NCBI RefSeq assembly: GCF_025964975.1
Contig: NZ_JAOPXV010000011.1
Location: 1-32,456, forward strand
Origin: Nocardioides sp.
GTDB taxonomy: Bacteria; Actinomycetota; Actinomycetes; Propionibacteriales; Nocardioidaceae
Reading direction: 5' to 3'
Length of the DNA: 32,456 bases
The translations under genes were made by a program, and so were the position numbers. Positions 1 to 7,204 of this stretch are shown here, in pieces (position 1 is the stretch's first letter; every line of letters begins with the position of its first letter). The notes under the pieces were generated by a model. That model was not told where the DNA came from, did not search any database, and saw only the letters and a list, made by a program, of their open reading frames with translations.

Positions 1-300
1 GCACGCGGCTCCGCCCGGCACGACGCCTACGTCGGCGGGGAGTGGTCGCTCAAGGACACGGTGAGGTACCTCGTCTTCGCCCACGACTGCTGGAGGGGGC
101 AGATGCTGCTGGACGACGGGCCTTTCCAGCGGGGTCTGCCCAACACCGACCTCACGACCGAGCGGACCGGGACTCCGGCTCCGGCGTGGGGCGAGGAGAC
201 GCACACGGTCGCCAACTGCGTCGACACCTTGATGCGCGAGCACTCCGAGCACCGACGGTTCATCGAGCGCGACCTCGCCAGGATCCTCGAGGAGGGGTGA
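1..300 (+). CDS. DinB-like protein, 5' end outside window
   Basis: The reading frame is open from the first base and stops at 298-300, so only about 99 C-terminal residues are visible. The stretch GEWSLKDTVRYLVFAHDCW resembles the helix of DinB / mycothiol-dependent-transferase four-helix-bundle proteins, which often read W-S-x-x-x-T-L-R-H-L-V-F-A in actinobacteria. The end (TLMREHSEHRRFIERDL) also fits a late helix of that fold. These proteins usually bind a metal through histidines and several use mycothiol as a thiol cofactor, but the substrate cannot be told here. The stop is followed within one base by the start of the DUF1905 gene, so the two are probably co-transcribed. Family call moderate, function unknown. 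Confidence 0.6.
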   Translation, partial: ARGSARHDAYVGGEWSLKDTVRYLVFAHDCWRGQMLLDDGPFQRGLPNTDLTTERTGTPAPAWGEETHTVANCVDTLMREHSEHRRFIERDLARILEEG

Positions 301-301
301 C

Positions 302-595
302 GTGGAGCTCGAGTTCGCCGGCGAGGTGGTGGAGTGGCGCGGGCCGGCGCCGTACTACTTCGTCCCGCTCCCGCCCGACGAGGCCGAGCTGATCGACGAG
401 GTGAAGGCCGAGGTCGCCTATTGGGGAGTCATCCCGGTGACGGCGTGGCTCGGGGAGACGACGTTCACGACCTCGATGTTCCCTCGCGACGAGACCTACT
501 TCCTGCCGCTCAAGGACGCAGTGCGCCGCGCGGAGGGCGTGGGGCTGGGTGACGTCGTCGAGGTCCGGCTCTCGCTGGGACGCGAGTCGAGCTGA
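302..595 (+). CDS. DUF1905 domain protein
   Basis: A 97-residue protein matching the whole DUF1905 fold: an N-terminal strand pair (FAGEVVEWRGPAPYYFVPLP), a central GVIPVTAWLGETTFTTSMFP segment and the closing FLPLKDAVRRAEGVGLGDVV. DUF1905 is a small beta-barrel of unknown biochemical role, often found alone or fused to a YdeI-type domain; no catalytic residues are established. The GTG start at 302 lies one base after the upstream stop, and the GGAGGGG at the end of that gene can serve as ribosome binding site, which argues for translational coupling. The flotillin remnant begins almost at its stop codon. Confidence 0.8.
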   Translation: MELEFAGEVVEWRGPAPYYFVPLPPDEAELIDEVKAEVAYWGVIPVTAWLGETTFTTSMFPRDETYFLPLKDAVRRAEGVGLGDVVEVRLSLGRESS

Positions 596-600
596 CTCAG

Positions 601-1786
601 GGGGCGGGCAACGCTGACCAGATCCGGCTCGCGGCCCAGCGGTTCCTCAGCCAGCAGGAGGAGGTCGAAGCCTTCACCCAGGAGGTGCTCGCGGGCGCGC
701 TGCGTTCCATCGTCGGCGGGTTGACGGTCGAGCAGATCATCCGTGACCGCGCGGCGTTCGCCCAGCGCGTCGCGGACGAGTCGGAGAACTCCCTGACCGG
801 TCAGGGCCTCATCCTCGACACCTTCCAGATCCAGGACGTCACCGACGACGGCACCTGCCTCGCCGACCTCGGCCGCCCCGGGTCCGCCCGGATCAGCCAG
901 ACCGCGCGCATCGCCGAGGCCAACGCCCGCCAGGGCGCCGAGCAGGCCTCGACCGCCGCTGAGCAGGAGATCGCCATCGCCCAGCGTGCGCCGCCTTGAA
1001 GCAGGCCGAGATCAAGGCCGAGACCGACGCGGCGTCCGCCAACGCGGCGGCTGCCGGCCCGTTGGCCCAGGCCGACCGCGACCAGGCCGTGCTCCTGGAG
1101 CAGGAGAAGGTCGCGGTCCGCCAGGCCGCGCTGACCGAGCGCCAGCTGGAGACGGAGGTCCGCAAGCCCGCCGACGCGGCGCGCTACAAGGTGGAGCAGG
1201 AGGCCGAGGCCAACCGGACCGCCGAGATCGCTGCCGCGGAAGGGCGCAAGGCTGCGACCATCGCTGCCGCCGAGGCCAAGGCCGAGGAGACGCGCCTCAA
1301 CGGTGAGTCGGAGAAGAGCCGCCGTTCGGCCCTGGCTGAGGCGGAGGCGATCGAGGGTGCCAAGCGTGGTGAGGCGGAGAAGGCCCGGCGTGTGGCAGAA
1401 GCCGACGCCACCCGCGCCGAGGGTGAGGCCACCGCAGCCGCGACGCGGGCTGTCGGGCAGGCCGAAGCAGAGGCGATGGACAAGCGGGCCGAGGCCTTCG
1501 CCCACTACAACGACGCCGCCGTCCTGCAGATGCTGATCGAGGTGCTGCCGCAGATCGCCCGCGAGGTGGCTGCACCGATGGCCAACATCGACCAGCTGAC
1601 CATCGTGTCCACCGACGGCACCGGCGCCCTGCCCCGCCAGGTCAACGACAACGTCGCGCAGACCCTCAACATGCTCAAGACGTCGACCGGCCTCGATCTG
1701 GGGCGCTGATCAAGAAGTCGATCGGCAGTGCCGCTGAGGGTGCCGGTCTGGACGTCAACGGCACCCAGCCGGCTCCGCCGGCATAG
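601..1786 (+). pseudogene. Flotillin / SPFH-family gene, decayed
   Basis: The conceptual product is a typical actinobacterial flotillin: the rest of the SPFH domain (RFLSQQEEVEAFTQEVL, GGLTVEQIIRDRAAF), then a long Ala/Glu-rich coiled coil, then the C-terminal NIDQLTIVSTDGTGALP segment. Three lesions are visible. The first roughly 110 residues, including the membrane anchor, are absent and the gene begins right after the DUF1905 stop. The frame shifts near 988-991, where GCGCCGCC would need one more G. It shifts again near 1700-1703, where a run of four G would need a fifth to continue through ALIKKSIGS to the stop at 1784-1786. Intact flotillins are membrane-anchored scaffolds of lipid domains; this copy cannot anchor. 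The two single-base losses could be sequencing errors, but the missing N-terminus cannot. Confidence 0.85.
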
Positions 1787-1846
1787 GACAGAGCCGCCCC
1801 TCATCGAAGGTAGTCAGCCTGCCGAGCGCGTCAGGGGCTGCGGGCC

Positions 1847-2611
1847 TCAGGCCGCCCGCGCGGCGGCCCGGCTGCGGTGAGCCGTCAGGTAGAGGCTCAG
1901 GACGACGTAGTAGGCGATGTAGGCCACCGAGATCGCCAGCCAGATCGGCGACGGATCACCATCCGAGGCCTGGTTGAGCAGCACGGCGTAGCTGGCGAGC
2001 CACAGGGTGGTGAGGGCGAGGGTCAACGTGCGCAAGGTGGTGGTCCGCGAGGGGTAGACGTAGCCGATCGGGACGAAGACAAGGACGGCGCACACCAACA
2101 GGAGCGCCGCAGTGCTGGTCGGCTCCAGGTCGAGGACCACGACGTAGAAGGCAGCGATGTTCCAGTAGCTCGGGAAGCCGAGGAACAGGTGGTCCTCGGT
2201 CTTCGCGTCCACCCGGCAGAACTGGTAGACCGATGCCACGAGTGGGACGACGGCCAGCACCGTCGCGGACGTGCCCTCACCGAGATACCCGGCGCTCCAC
2301 AGCAGGACCATCGGGGTGAAGGCGTACGTGAGGTAGTCGACGATGTTGTCCAGCAATGCGCCGTCGAACCACGGCACCCGCCTCTTCACCTGCACGTAGC
2401 GAGCCATCATGCCGTCCGTGCCGTCCACGACCATGGTCGCCAGGCCCAGCCAGAGGGCGCGGACGGTGTCGCCCTCCATGACGGCGATCACCGTGAGGAA
2501 GGCGAGCGCGACCCCGGAGGCGGTGTAGGCGTGGACCAGCCAGGCGGCGATGGTCCACGCCCATGCGCGGCCGGGCGACTCAGCCGGGGCTGGGACCTGC
2601 TGCGGACCCAC
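1847..2611 (-). CDS. pcs: Phosphatidylcholine-synthase-like CDP-alcohol phosphatidyltransferase
   Basis: A polytopic membrane protein of 254 residues. The CDP-alcohol phosphotransferase signature is complete: DGTDGMMARY, then 12 residues on a GALLDNIVDY segment, giving the D-x2-D-G-x2-A-R ... G-x3-D-x3-D pattern. The flanking regions are Pcs-like rather than PgsA-like: WLVHAYTASG at the N-terminus, a central FLGFPSYWNIAAFY, and FVPIGYVYPSRTTTLR. Pcs condenses CDP-diacylglycerol with choline to form phosphatidylcholine. GTG at 2611 is preferred because AGGAGA stands just upstream; ATG at 2674 is possible but would leave only 25 bp before the divergent DUF2200 gene. The alcohol used cannot be proven from sequence, and Pcs is uncommon in actinobacteria. 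Confidence 0.75.
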   Translation of the reverse strand: MGPQQVPAPAESPGRAWAWTIAAWLVHAYTASGVALAFLTVIAVMEGDTVRALWLGLATMVVDGTDGMMARYVQVKRRVPWFDGALLDNIVDYLTYAFTPMVLLWSAGYLGEGTSATVLAVVPLVASVYQFCRVDAKTEDHLFLGFPSYWNIAAFYVVVLDLEPTSTAALLLVCAVLVFVPIGYVYPSRTTTLRTLTLALTTLWLASYAVLLNQASDGDPSPIWLAISVAYIAYYVVLSLYLTAHRSRAAARAA

Positions 2612-2686
2612 TGGTCTCCTCTGCTGAGCGGCGCGGGGGCGGCCGGTCCGTGTCGAGGACCTCACGCGAATCATGCCAGAGGTCCC

Positions 2687-2692
2687 TACGCT
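2687..2692 (+). promoter_or_regulatory. -10 box TACGCT of the DUF2200 gene
   Basis: TACGCT lies 7 nt before the ATG at 2700, so transcription would start at or next to the start codon (leaderless). It matches the TANNNT pattern seen before many other genes in this window. Confidence 0.5.
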
Positions 2693-2699
2693 GAAGGCC

Positions 2700-3041
2700 A
2701 TGAGCCGGATCTTCACCGTCAGCGTCGCCTCGGTCTACCCCCACTACGTGGCGAAGGTGGAGAAGAAGGGACGCACCCAGGCCGAGCTGGACCAGGTGAT
2801 CGAGTGGCTGACCGGATTCGACGCCTCGGAGCTGGCCGACCACCTCGCTGCCGGCACGACCTTCGAGGACTTCTTCGCAACCGCCCGGCTCAATCCGAAC
2901 GCGACCTTGATCACGGGCGTCATCTGCGGGCACCGGGTGGAAGAGATCGAGGACCCGCTCATGCAGAAGATCCGTTACCTCGACAAGCTCGTCGACGAGC
3001 TCGCCCGGGGCACGGCGATGGACAAGGTGCTGCGGGGCTAG
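2700..3041 (+). CDS. DUF2200 family protein
   Basis: A 113-residue soluble protein that agrees with DUF2200 from end to end: [54 protein letters not shown], then [19 protein letters not shown] and a [13 protein letters not shown] tail. The family is widespread in bacteria and has no established activity. The ATG at 2700 is chosen over the one at 2673 because family homology starts at SRIFT and a TACGCT box sits 7 nt upstream. It is divergent from the pcs-like gene and convergent with the ABC permease remnant. Confidence 0.88.
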   Translation: MSRIFTVSVASVYPHYVAKVEKKGRTQAELDQVIEWLTGFDASELADHLAAGTTFEDFFATARLNPNATLITGVICGHRVEEIEDPLMQKIRYLDKLVDELARGTAMDKVLRG

Positions 3042-3050
3042 GGGCGCCCG

Positions 3051-3480
3051 TCACCGGTTGGCGTCGTCCCGCACCAGGCGTATCCAGCCCAGCGCCAGGG
3101 CGCCGGCAGCCCATGCCAGCATCGTGACGACGGCTGAGGTCCGGGTCGTGTCCTCCGCGATCCGCTCGCCGGTCAGCAGGAACATGGCTCCGCTGCCGGG
3201 CAGGATCTCCGCGAGGCCGGCCATCGACTCGTAGCCGAACTAGGGGAGGGTGACGGGTAGCAAGAGCATCAGCAGGAAGATCGAGATGAGCGCCCCCGCC
3301 GTGCTCCTCAGCACGAAGCCGAGACCGGCCGCGAGCGCACAGCTCGCGGCGAACACCATGCCGACCGTGCCGAATCACGTCGAGGCGTTCGTCGAGCGGG
3401 AGCTCCAGGATGTCTGGCGCGAGGCTGAAGGCCGCCACCCCGCTGGCGAGCGAGCGCGGGTGGTCGGAAGGGGTGGACGG
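3051..3480 (-). pseudogene. ABC-2 type transporter permease, 3' remnant
   Basis: On the minus strand a permease C-terminus can be pieced together: SLASGVAAFSLAPDILELP, a membrane helix around MVFAASCALAAGLGFVL, a hydrophobic SIFLLMLLLPVTLP segment, and a last helix ending GWIRLVRDDANR before the stop at 3051-3053. This is the usual end of an ABC-2 (ABC2_membrane-like) drug or lipid exporter permease. It is not functional as read: the N-terminal half and any ATPase gene are missing, one extra A near 3375 shifts the frame between LDERLDV and FGTVGMVF, and an in-frame TAG sits at 3240-3242. The upstream TetR gene is probably its former regulator. The in-frame stop and the inserted base are not the homopolymer losses seen elsewhere, so real decay is likely. 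Confidence 0.7.
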
Positions 3481-3519
3481 GGCGCGGAGGTTGTGTGCCG
3501 GCCGATGCCGAAGGTCCGG

Positions 3520-4209
3520 TCAGCCGAGCTGGCGCGCGAACCCGTCGAGGATCAGGTCGAGGGTGAACTCGAACTCGGGCTGGCTGTCGCACCATCCGAG
3601 CATGTCGCCGTCGTTGGTGTGAATCTCGGAGGCGACCATGGCGGTGATGTGCGGCAGCATCTCGGCCATGGCAATGAGCTCGGCCTCGGCCACCTCCGTG
3701 TCCACGCTCGTGCCGGTCGCGGCCGGGCTGAACAGCTCCTGCACGAAGCCCAGCGGCATGCTGGCGAAGGTGTGGAGCGCGCGGTGCGCGAGGTGGTAGG
3801 AGAAGCCGCCCTCGATCATGGTCGCCAGCAGTGCCTCGTAGATCCCGAAGATGCTCGGTGGGACCGAGGTGCGGCTCCCGATCAGCGCAGGCGCCCACGG
3901 GTGCCGCAGCATCACGGTCCGGGCGGCCAGGAACCGTCGCCGCAACGTGCGCTGCCAGTCCAGCGGGCCTTCGGACTCCTCGACCGCATGGACGGCCTGG
4001 TCGATCTCCGCCACGACCGTGTCGACCAGTCCCTCGAGCAGGGCCTCCTTCCCCGAGAGGTGGTGGTAGAGGGACATGGCCTCCACGCCCACGGTGGCCG
4101 AGAGCCGCCGCATGGTCACGGCGCCCAGCCCCTCGGCGTCGGCGAGCTCGACGGCGGCTGCCAGGAGCCGGTCGCGGCTCAGGGGCTCACGTCTGCTTCG
4201 AGCTGGCAC
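3520..4209 (-). CDS. TetR-family regulator with tetracycline-repressor-like C-terminal domain
   Basis: 229 residues. The N-terminal helix-turn-helix is clear: RDRLLAAAVELADAEGLG, AVTMRRLSATVGVEAMSLYH, then HLSGKEALLEGLVD, which is the standard TetR first three helices. The C-terminal part (from about residue 80: RRRFLAARTVMLRHPWAP through a run of helices ending LDLILDGFARQLG) resembles the TetR_C_1 class common near ABC exporters. The GTG start at 4209 has GGAGGA six bases upstream. Two operator-like sites lie 31-70 bp upstream of the start, which suggests autorepression. It precedes a decayed permease on the same strand, so its original target may be lost; the ligand is unknown. Confidence 0.88.
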   Translation of the reverse strand: MPARSRREPLSRDRLLAAAVELADAEGLGAVTMRRLSATVGVEAMSLYHHLSGKEALLEGLVDTVVAEIDQAVHAVEESEGPLDWQRTLRRRFLAARTVMLRHPWAPALIGSRTSVPPSIFGIYEALLATMIEGGFSYHLAHRALHTFASMPLGFVQELFSPAATGTSVDTEVAEAELIAMAEMLPHITAMVASEIHTNDGDMLGWCDSQPEFEFTLDLILDGFARQLG

Positions 4210-4239
4210 GTCGTCCTCCTCCACATCGGTTGCGGGGAA

Positions 4240-4279
4240 CTTACGTCGTATGGTTACATGGCACATCTTACGTTGTAAG
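4240..4279. promoter_or_regulatory. Paired TetR operator-like sites
   Basis: CTTACGTCGTA (4240-4250) and CTTACGTTGTAAG (4267-4279) are two near-copies 27 bp apart. The second is an inverted repeat, CTTAC / GTAAG around GTT. The spacing and the position directly upstream of the tetR start at 4209 suggest operators for autoregulation. Site assignment is inferred. Confidence 0.6.
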
Positions 4280-4295
4280 GCCAGTGGGGCGCGGC

Positions 4296-4420
4296 GGGAC
4301 CGGACGGTCCGGAGCTGCCGGAACGTGACCGACCATCGTTCTTCGCTGACCGCGGGGACGCTGTGCTGCCAGACGGTGCGTGCTGCACCGGCCAGGACGT
4401 AGCCGGAGCGGCGCGACACG
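4296..4420 (-). pseudogene. AlkB-like 2OG-Fe(II) oxygenase, C-terminal remnant
   Basis: In one minus-strand frame the peptide RSGYVLAGAARTVWQHSVP followed by AVSEERWSVTFRQLR matches the end of AlkB-like 2-oxoglutarate/Fe(II) oxygenases. The family pattern is R-S-x-Y-x-L-x-G-x-A-R ... W-x-H-S-x-P ... R-(W/Y)-S-x-T-F-R. Its histidine is an iron ligand and the two arginines of R-x5-R bind 2-oxoglutarate and substrate. Nothing upstream to 4538 reads as the rest of the enzyme: the HxD motif and the jelly-roll N-terminus are missing. The frame then runs on toward tetR without a family-like stop. It lies against the TetR operators, so it looks like a gene tail left by a deletion. Confidence 0.55.
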
Positions 4421-4538
4421 GCTGCTCGAAGACCCGTCGCTCGCCTCCGGCCGCGCCCTCTCGAGCGCGACGCACCAGGCGCGCTGGACCGGTACCCAAA
4501 CGGTGAACCACGATCCGCCGCGGTGGTAGGAAGGCCGT

Positions 4539-5018
4539 GTGGTTGACGCACGCATCACGGCCGACAACCTCGGCGCCTGGCTGATCAAGTGCCAGCCGAA
4601 GGCCAACCCCGAGCTGCCGCGGACGATCCGCGAGGGCGACCCGCAGCCGGTCACCAGATGGTGTGTCGCCGACAACTACCGCAGCCGCATGATGGCGTCC
4701 GGCGACCGAGTCGTGCTGTGGGTCTCCGGCGACGGCCGTGAGCTGGCCCGCGGGATCTGGGGCCTGGGCTGGGTGACTGGCCAGGTCCCTCCCATGGTCG
4801 ACGAGCTCGGCGCGGAGACGGGGAAGCTCGAGGTCCCGCTCCACCTTCCGCTGCTCTCCTCGGGACTGACGGCCGAGACGATCAGGGCCGCCGGCATCAG
4901 CGATCTCGAGGTCCTGCGCCTGCCGCAGGGCTCGAATCCCTCGTGGGTGTCCGTCGACCAGCTCACCGCGCTCGGCGAGCTGCTCGGAGACTGGCCGGCG
5001 TTCTCCGCGCCGACCTAG
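4539..5018 (+). CDS. EVE-like (PUA-like) domain protein
   Basis: 159 residues, not firmly placed. The segment GAWLIKCQP at the start, then TRWCVADNYRSRMMASGDRV, VLWVSGDG and ARGIWGLGWVTG resemble the EVE / PUA-like fold, in which an early Trp, a central G-D-x-V-x-x-W and a G-x-W-G strand build a small modified-base-binding barrel. EVE domains recognise modified DNA or RNA bases, but the ligand residues cannot be checked by eye. The C-terminal 60 residues (PLHLPLLSSGLTAETIRAAG, EVLRLPQGSNPSWVSV) look like a family-specific tail. GTG at 4539 follows TAGGAAGG. The stop overlaps the stop of the convergent phosphoesterase by 3 bp. Confidence 0.6.
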   Translation: MVDARITADNLGAWLIKCQPKANPELPRTIREGDPQPVTRWCVADNYRSRMMASGDRVVLWVSGDGRELARGIWGLGWVTGQVPPMVDELGAETGKLEVPLHLPLLSSGLTAETIRAAGISDLEVLRLPQGSNPSWVSVDQLTALGELLGDWPAFSAPT

Positions 5019-5530
5019 GCGGTCGTGCGGGGCGGCAGCCGGTGCAGGGTGACGTCCGTGAGCTGGCCGGCGTCCGCCGTGGCGGTGAGGTAGGTGCACC
5101 AGGGCTGGCGACGACGGTCCGTGGGGGAGCCCGGGTTCAGCAACCGCAGTCCCGTCGCGGTGGTGGTGTCCCACGGGATGTGGCTGTGGCCGAAGACGAG
5201 CACGTCGAGGTCCGGGTAGAGCGCGCTGCAGCGTTCCTCTCGTCCCTTCGACGCTCCGGTCTCGTGGACGACGCCGAGGCGGAGGCCCTCGATCTCGACA
5301 CGCGCCACCTCCGGCAGCCGGTCGCGCAGCGCGCCGTGGTCGTTGTTGCCGAAGACCGCCACGAGTCGACGCGATCGGGCCTCCATCTCGTCGAGGAGTC
5401 GTACGTCGACCCAGTCCCCGGCGTGGATGACGACCGCCGCGTCCTCGATCTCGTGCCACAGCTCGGGTGGCAGGTCCCGGGCGCGTTTGGGCACGTGCGT
5501 GTCGGCCACGATCGCCAGGGTCGTGGTCAT
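5015..5530 (-). CDS. YfcE/MJ0936-type metallophosphoesterase
   Basis: 171 residues with all motifs of the calcineurin-like superfamily in order: ADTHVPKR (D10, H12), HAGDWVD (D39), FGNNDH (near 60-65) and FGHSHIP (near 113-119). These residues bind two divalent metals and hydrolyse phosphate mono- or diesters. The length and the short helical cap fit the YfcE/MJ0936 subfamily, small cytoplasmic phosphodiesterases of unsettled substrate. ATG at 5530 gives the MTTTLAIVADTH start typical of the family. It is divergent from the saccharopine dehydrogenase gene across about 100 bp. Confidence 0.88.
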   Translation of the reverse strand: MTTTLAIVADTHVPKRARDLPPELWHEIEDAAVVIHAGDWVDVRLLDEMEARSRRLVAVFGNNDHGALRDRLPEVARVEIEGLRLGVVHETGASKGREERCSALYPDLDVLVFGHSHIPWDTTTATGLRLLNPGSPTDRRRQPWCTYLTATADAGQLTDVTLHRLPPRTTA

Positions 5531-5622
5531 CGATGTCCACCGGACCGGGCCGCGAATCCCATGAAACCGATTGTGGCAGTCCCCGTGCCGGGGCTCGCGC
5601 GCCCGGTCAACGCCGCGTTTGG

Positions 5623-5628
5623 CATTCT
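5623..5628 (+). promoter_or_regulatory. -10-like box CATTCT of the saccharopine dehydrogenase gene
   Basis: CATTCT lies 6 nt before the ATG at 5635. It is one base off TANNNT but has the same spacing as the leaderless promoters elsewhere in the window. Confidence 0.35.
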
Positions 5629-5634
5629 GTTCGC

Positions 5635-6717
5635 ATGCAGTCCGTCCATGTGTGGATCCGGTCCGAGTCCCGCAGCACCGAACGGCGGGCACCCGTCGTA
5701 CCCGCCGACGTGCCGCTGTTGCTCGACGCCGGGTTCGAGGTGACCGTCGAGGACTCGCCACAACGCGTCTTCGCCACCGAGGAGTACGCCGCAGCCGGGG
5801 CGTTCGTCGTGGGCGCGGACACCTGGCCGGACGCGCCACCCGACGCCTACGTCCTCGGCATCAAGGAGCTCCCCGACGAGCCGGCGGCGCTGCGTCACCG
5901 GCACATCTACTTCGCGCACGCCTTCAAGGGCCAGGAGGACGCCCAGCGCACGTTGGAGCGGTTCGGCCGCGGCGGGGGCCGGTTGCTCGACATCGAGTAC
6001 CTCACCGGCGACGACGGCAGGCGCGTGGTGGCGTTCGGCTACTGGGCGGGTTACGTCGGTGCCGCTCTCGGCGTGCTGCACCTGGCCGGCCGGCTCGCCG
6101 GACCGCTCGCCCCGATGACCAGGCACGAGCTCGACGAGGAGCTGGAGCAGGCGGGGAAGGCCGGGGCCGACCAGCTGTTGGCGTTGGTCACCGGGGCCCG
6201 GGGACGGTCGGGTCGTGGTGCGCAGCGAGCGTTGATGACCGCCGGTGTGCCGCTCACCCGGTGGGATCGTCAGGAGACGCGGGACCTGCACAAGCAGGCG
6301 CTCCTCGGCCACGACCTGCTGGTGAACTGCGTGGTCACCCACACCCCGACGGCTCCGTTCGTGGAGCTCTCCGACTTGGATCATGAGCGCCGGTTGCGGG
6401 TCCTCGCCGACGTGACCTGCGATGTCAGCGGCCCCACCAACATGCTCCCGGTCAACACCGAGATCACCACGTGGCAGCAGCCGACCAGGCGCCTGCACGC
6501 TGGCGACCCGGAGCACAACAGCGCGCCACTGGACGTCATCGCCATCGACAACCTGCCCTCGCTGCTCCCACGCGAGGCGAGCGAGGGGTTCAGTGCTGAC
6601 CTCACCCCTCACCTGCTCGGGCTGGCCGAGGTGGACGGGCCGTCAGGACCGTGGCGCGCGGCCGGCCGCGCGTTCGACGAGGCGATGGAAAGGCTCGGGG
6701 CCGACCGGAACCGGTGA
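5635..6717 (+). CDS. Saccharopine dehydrogenase (Lys1 type)
   Basis: 360 residues, close to the 373 of yeast Lys1. It has the alanine dehydrogenase/PNT-type N-terminal domain (WIRSESRSTERRAPVVP; GIKELP; IYFAHAFKGQ) and a Rossmann second half with NCVVTHTPTAPF, DVTCDVSGPTNMLP and VIAIDNLPSLLPREAS. Lys77 (GIKELP) and His95 (YFAHAFK) line up with the catalytic Lys77/His96 pair of yeast Lys1. The enzyme interconverts saccharopine with lysine and 2-oxoglutarate using NAD. Actinobacteria make lysine by the diaminopimelate route, so a catabolic or specialised role is more likely; no saccharopine reductase or aminoadipate gene is adjacent. ATG at 5635 fits the homology start. No Shine-Dalgarno is seen. 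Confidence 0.85.
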   Translation: MQSVHVWIRSESRSTERRAPVVPADVPLLLDAGFEVTVEDSPQRVFATEEYAAAGAFVVGADTWPDAPPDAYVLGIKELPDEPAALRHRHIYFAHAFKGQEDAQRTLERFGRGGGRLLDIEYLTGDDGRRVVAFGYWAGYVGAALGVLHLAGRLAGPLAPMTRHELDEELEQAGKAGADQLLALVTGARGRSGRGAQRALMTAGVPLTRWDRQETRDLHKQALLGHDLLVNCVVTHTPTAPFVELSDLDHERRLRVLADVTCDVSGPTNMLPVNTEITTWQQPTRRLHAGDPEHNSAPLDVIAIDNLPSLLPREASEGFSADLTPHLLGLAEVDGPSGPWRAAGRAFDEAMERLGADRNR

Positions 6718-6759
6718 CGGCGCGCCCGTCGACCCGCAGGGGTCGAGCCCGCCCGGCGG

Positions 6760-7122
6760 CTAGGTCCGTCTGTCCGGCCGCTGCTTGACGCGGCGGACCT
6801 CCTGGGGCCAACCACACCCCTCCGCGATCCGGCCCGCCCACATCCGGGCGGTCTCCTCGTCCGGTACGTCGATGATGGTCAACCCGCCGAGGAACTCCGT
6901 GGTCTCGGCGTACGGCCCGTCGGTGACCGACACCGTGCCGCTGGTGGCGTCGGCACTGAACGCCTGGTCGATGTCCTCCTCTAGCCCTCCGGCCCAGACG
7001 AGGACGCCCGCGGCCTCCATGTCGTGGATCACCGCCACGGAGGGTTCCACGCGCGACTGGAACCACTCCATGTCGTGGTCGCCGACCCACTGCTGATTGA
7101 AGAAGATGATGTATTCGGTCAT
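6760..7122 (-). CDS. YciI / DGPF-domain protein
   Basis: 120 residues of the YCII-related (DGPF) fold: MTEYIIFFNQQWVGDHD at the start and TDGPYAETTEFLGGLTIIDV at the centre, where the D-G-P-(F/Y) and E-x-x-G-G motifs are family hallmarks. These are small dimeric ferredoxin-like proteins of mostly unknown function. They are often paired with an ECF sigma factor (SigJ/SigF-like groups) or a DinB protein, and neither is next to this gene. ATG at 7122 has AGGAGCG upstream. Confidence 0.85.
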   Translation of the reverse strand: MTEYIIFFNQQWVGDHDMEWFQSRVEPSVAVIHDMEAAGVLVWAGGLEEDIDQAFSADATSGTVSVTDGPYAETTEFLGGLTIIDVPDEETARMWAGRIAEGCGWPQEVRRVKQRPDRRT

Positions 7123-7204
7123 GTCGCTCCTCTGTCCGGGCGGGCCCCTGCGGCTGCTCTCCCACTGTGACGTGCGAGCGGGACGGAATTCGACATCCTC
7201 AGGA

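Noticed and set aside
801..1505. Long minus-strand open frame opposite the flotillin gene
   Set aside because: The plus strand shows clear flotillin homology; antisense frames stay open because of third-position G/C bias and the Ala/Glu-rich coil.
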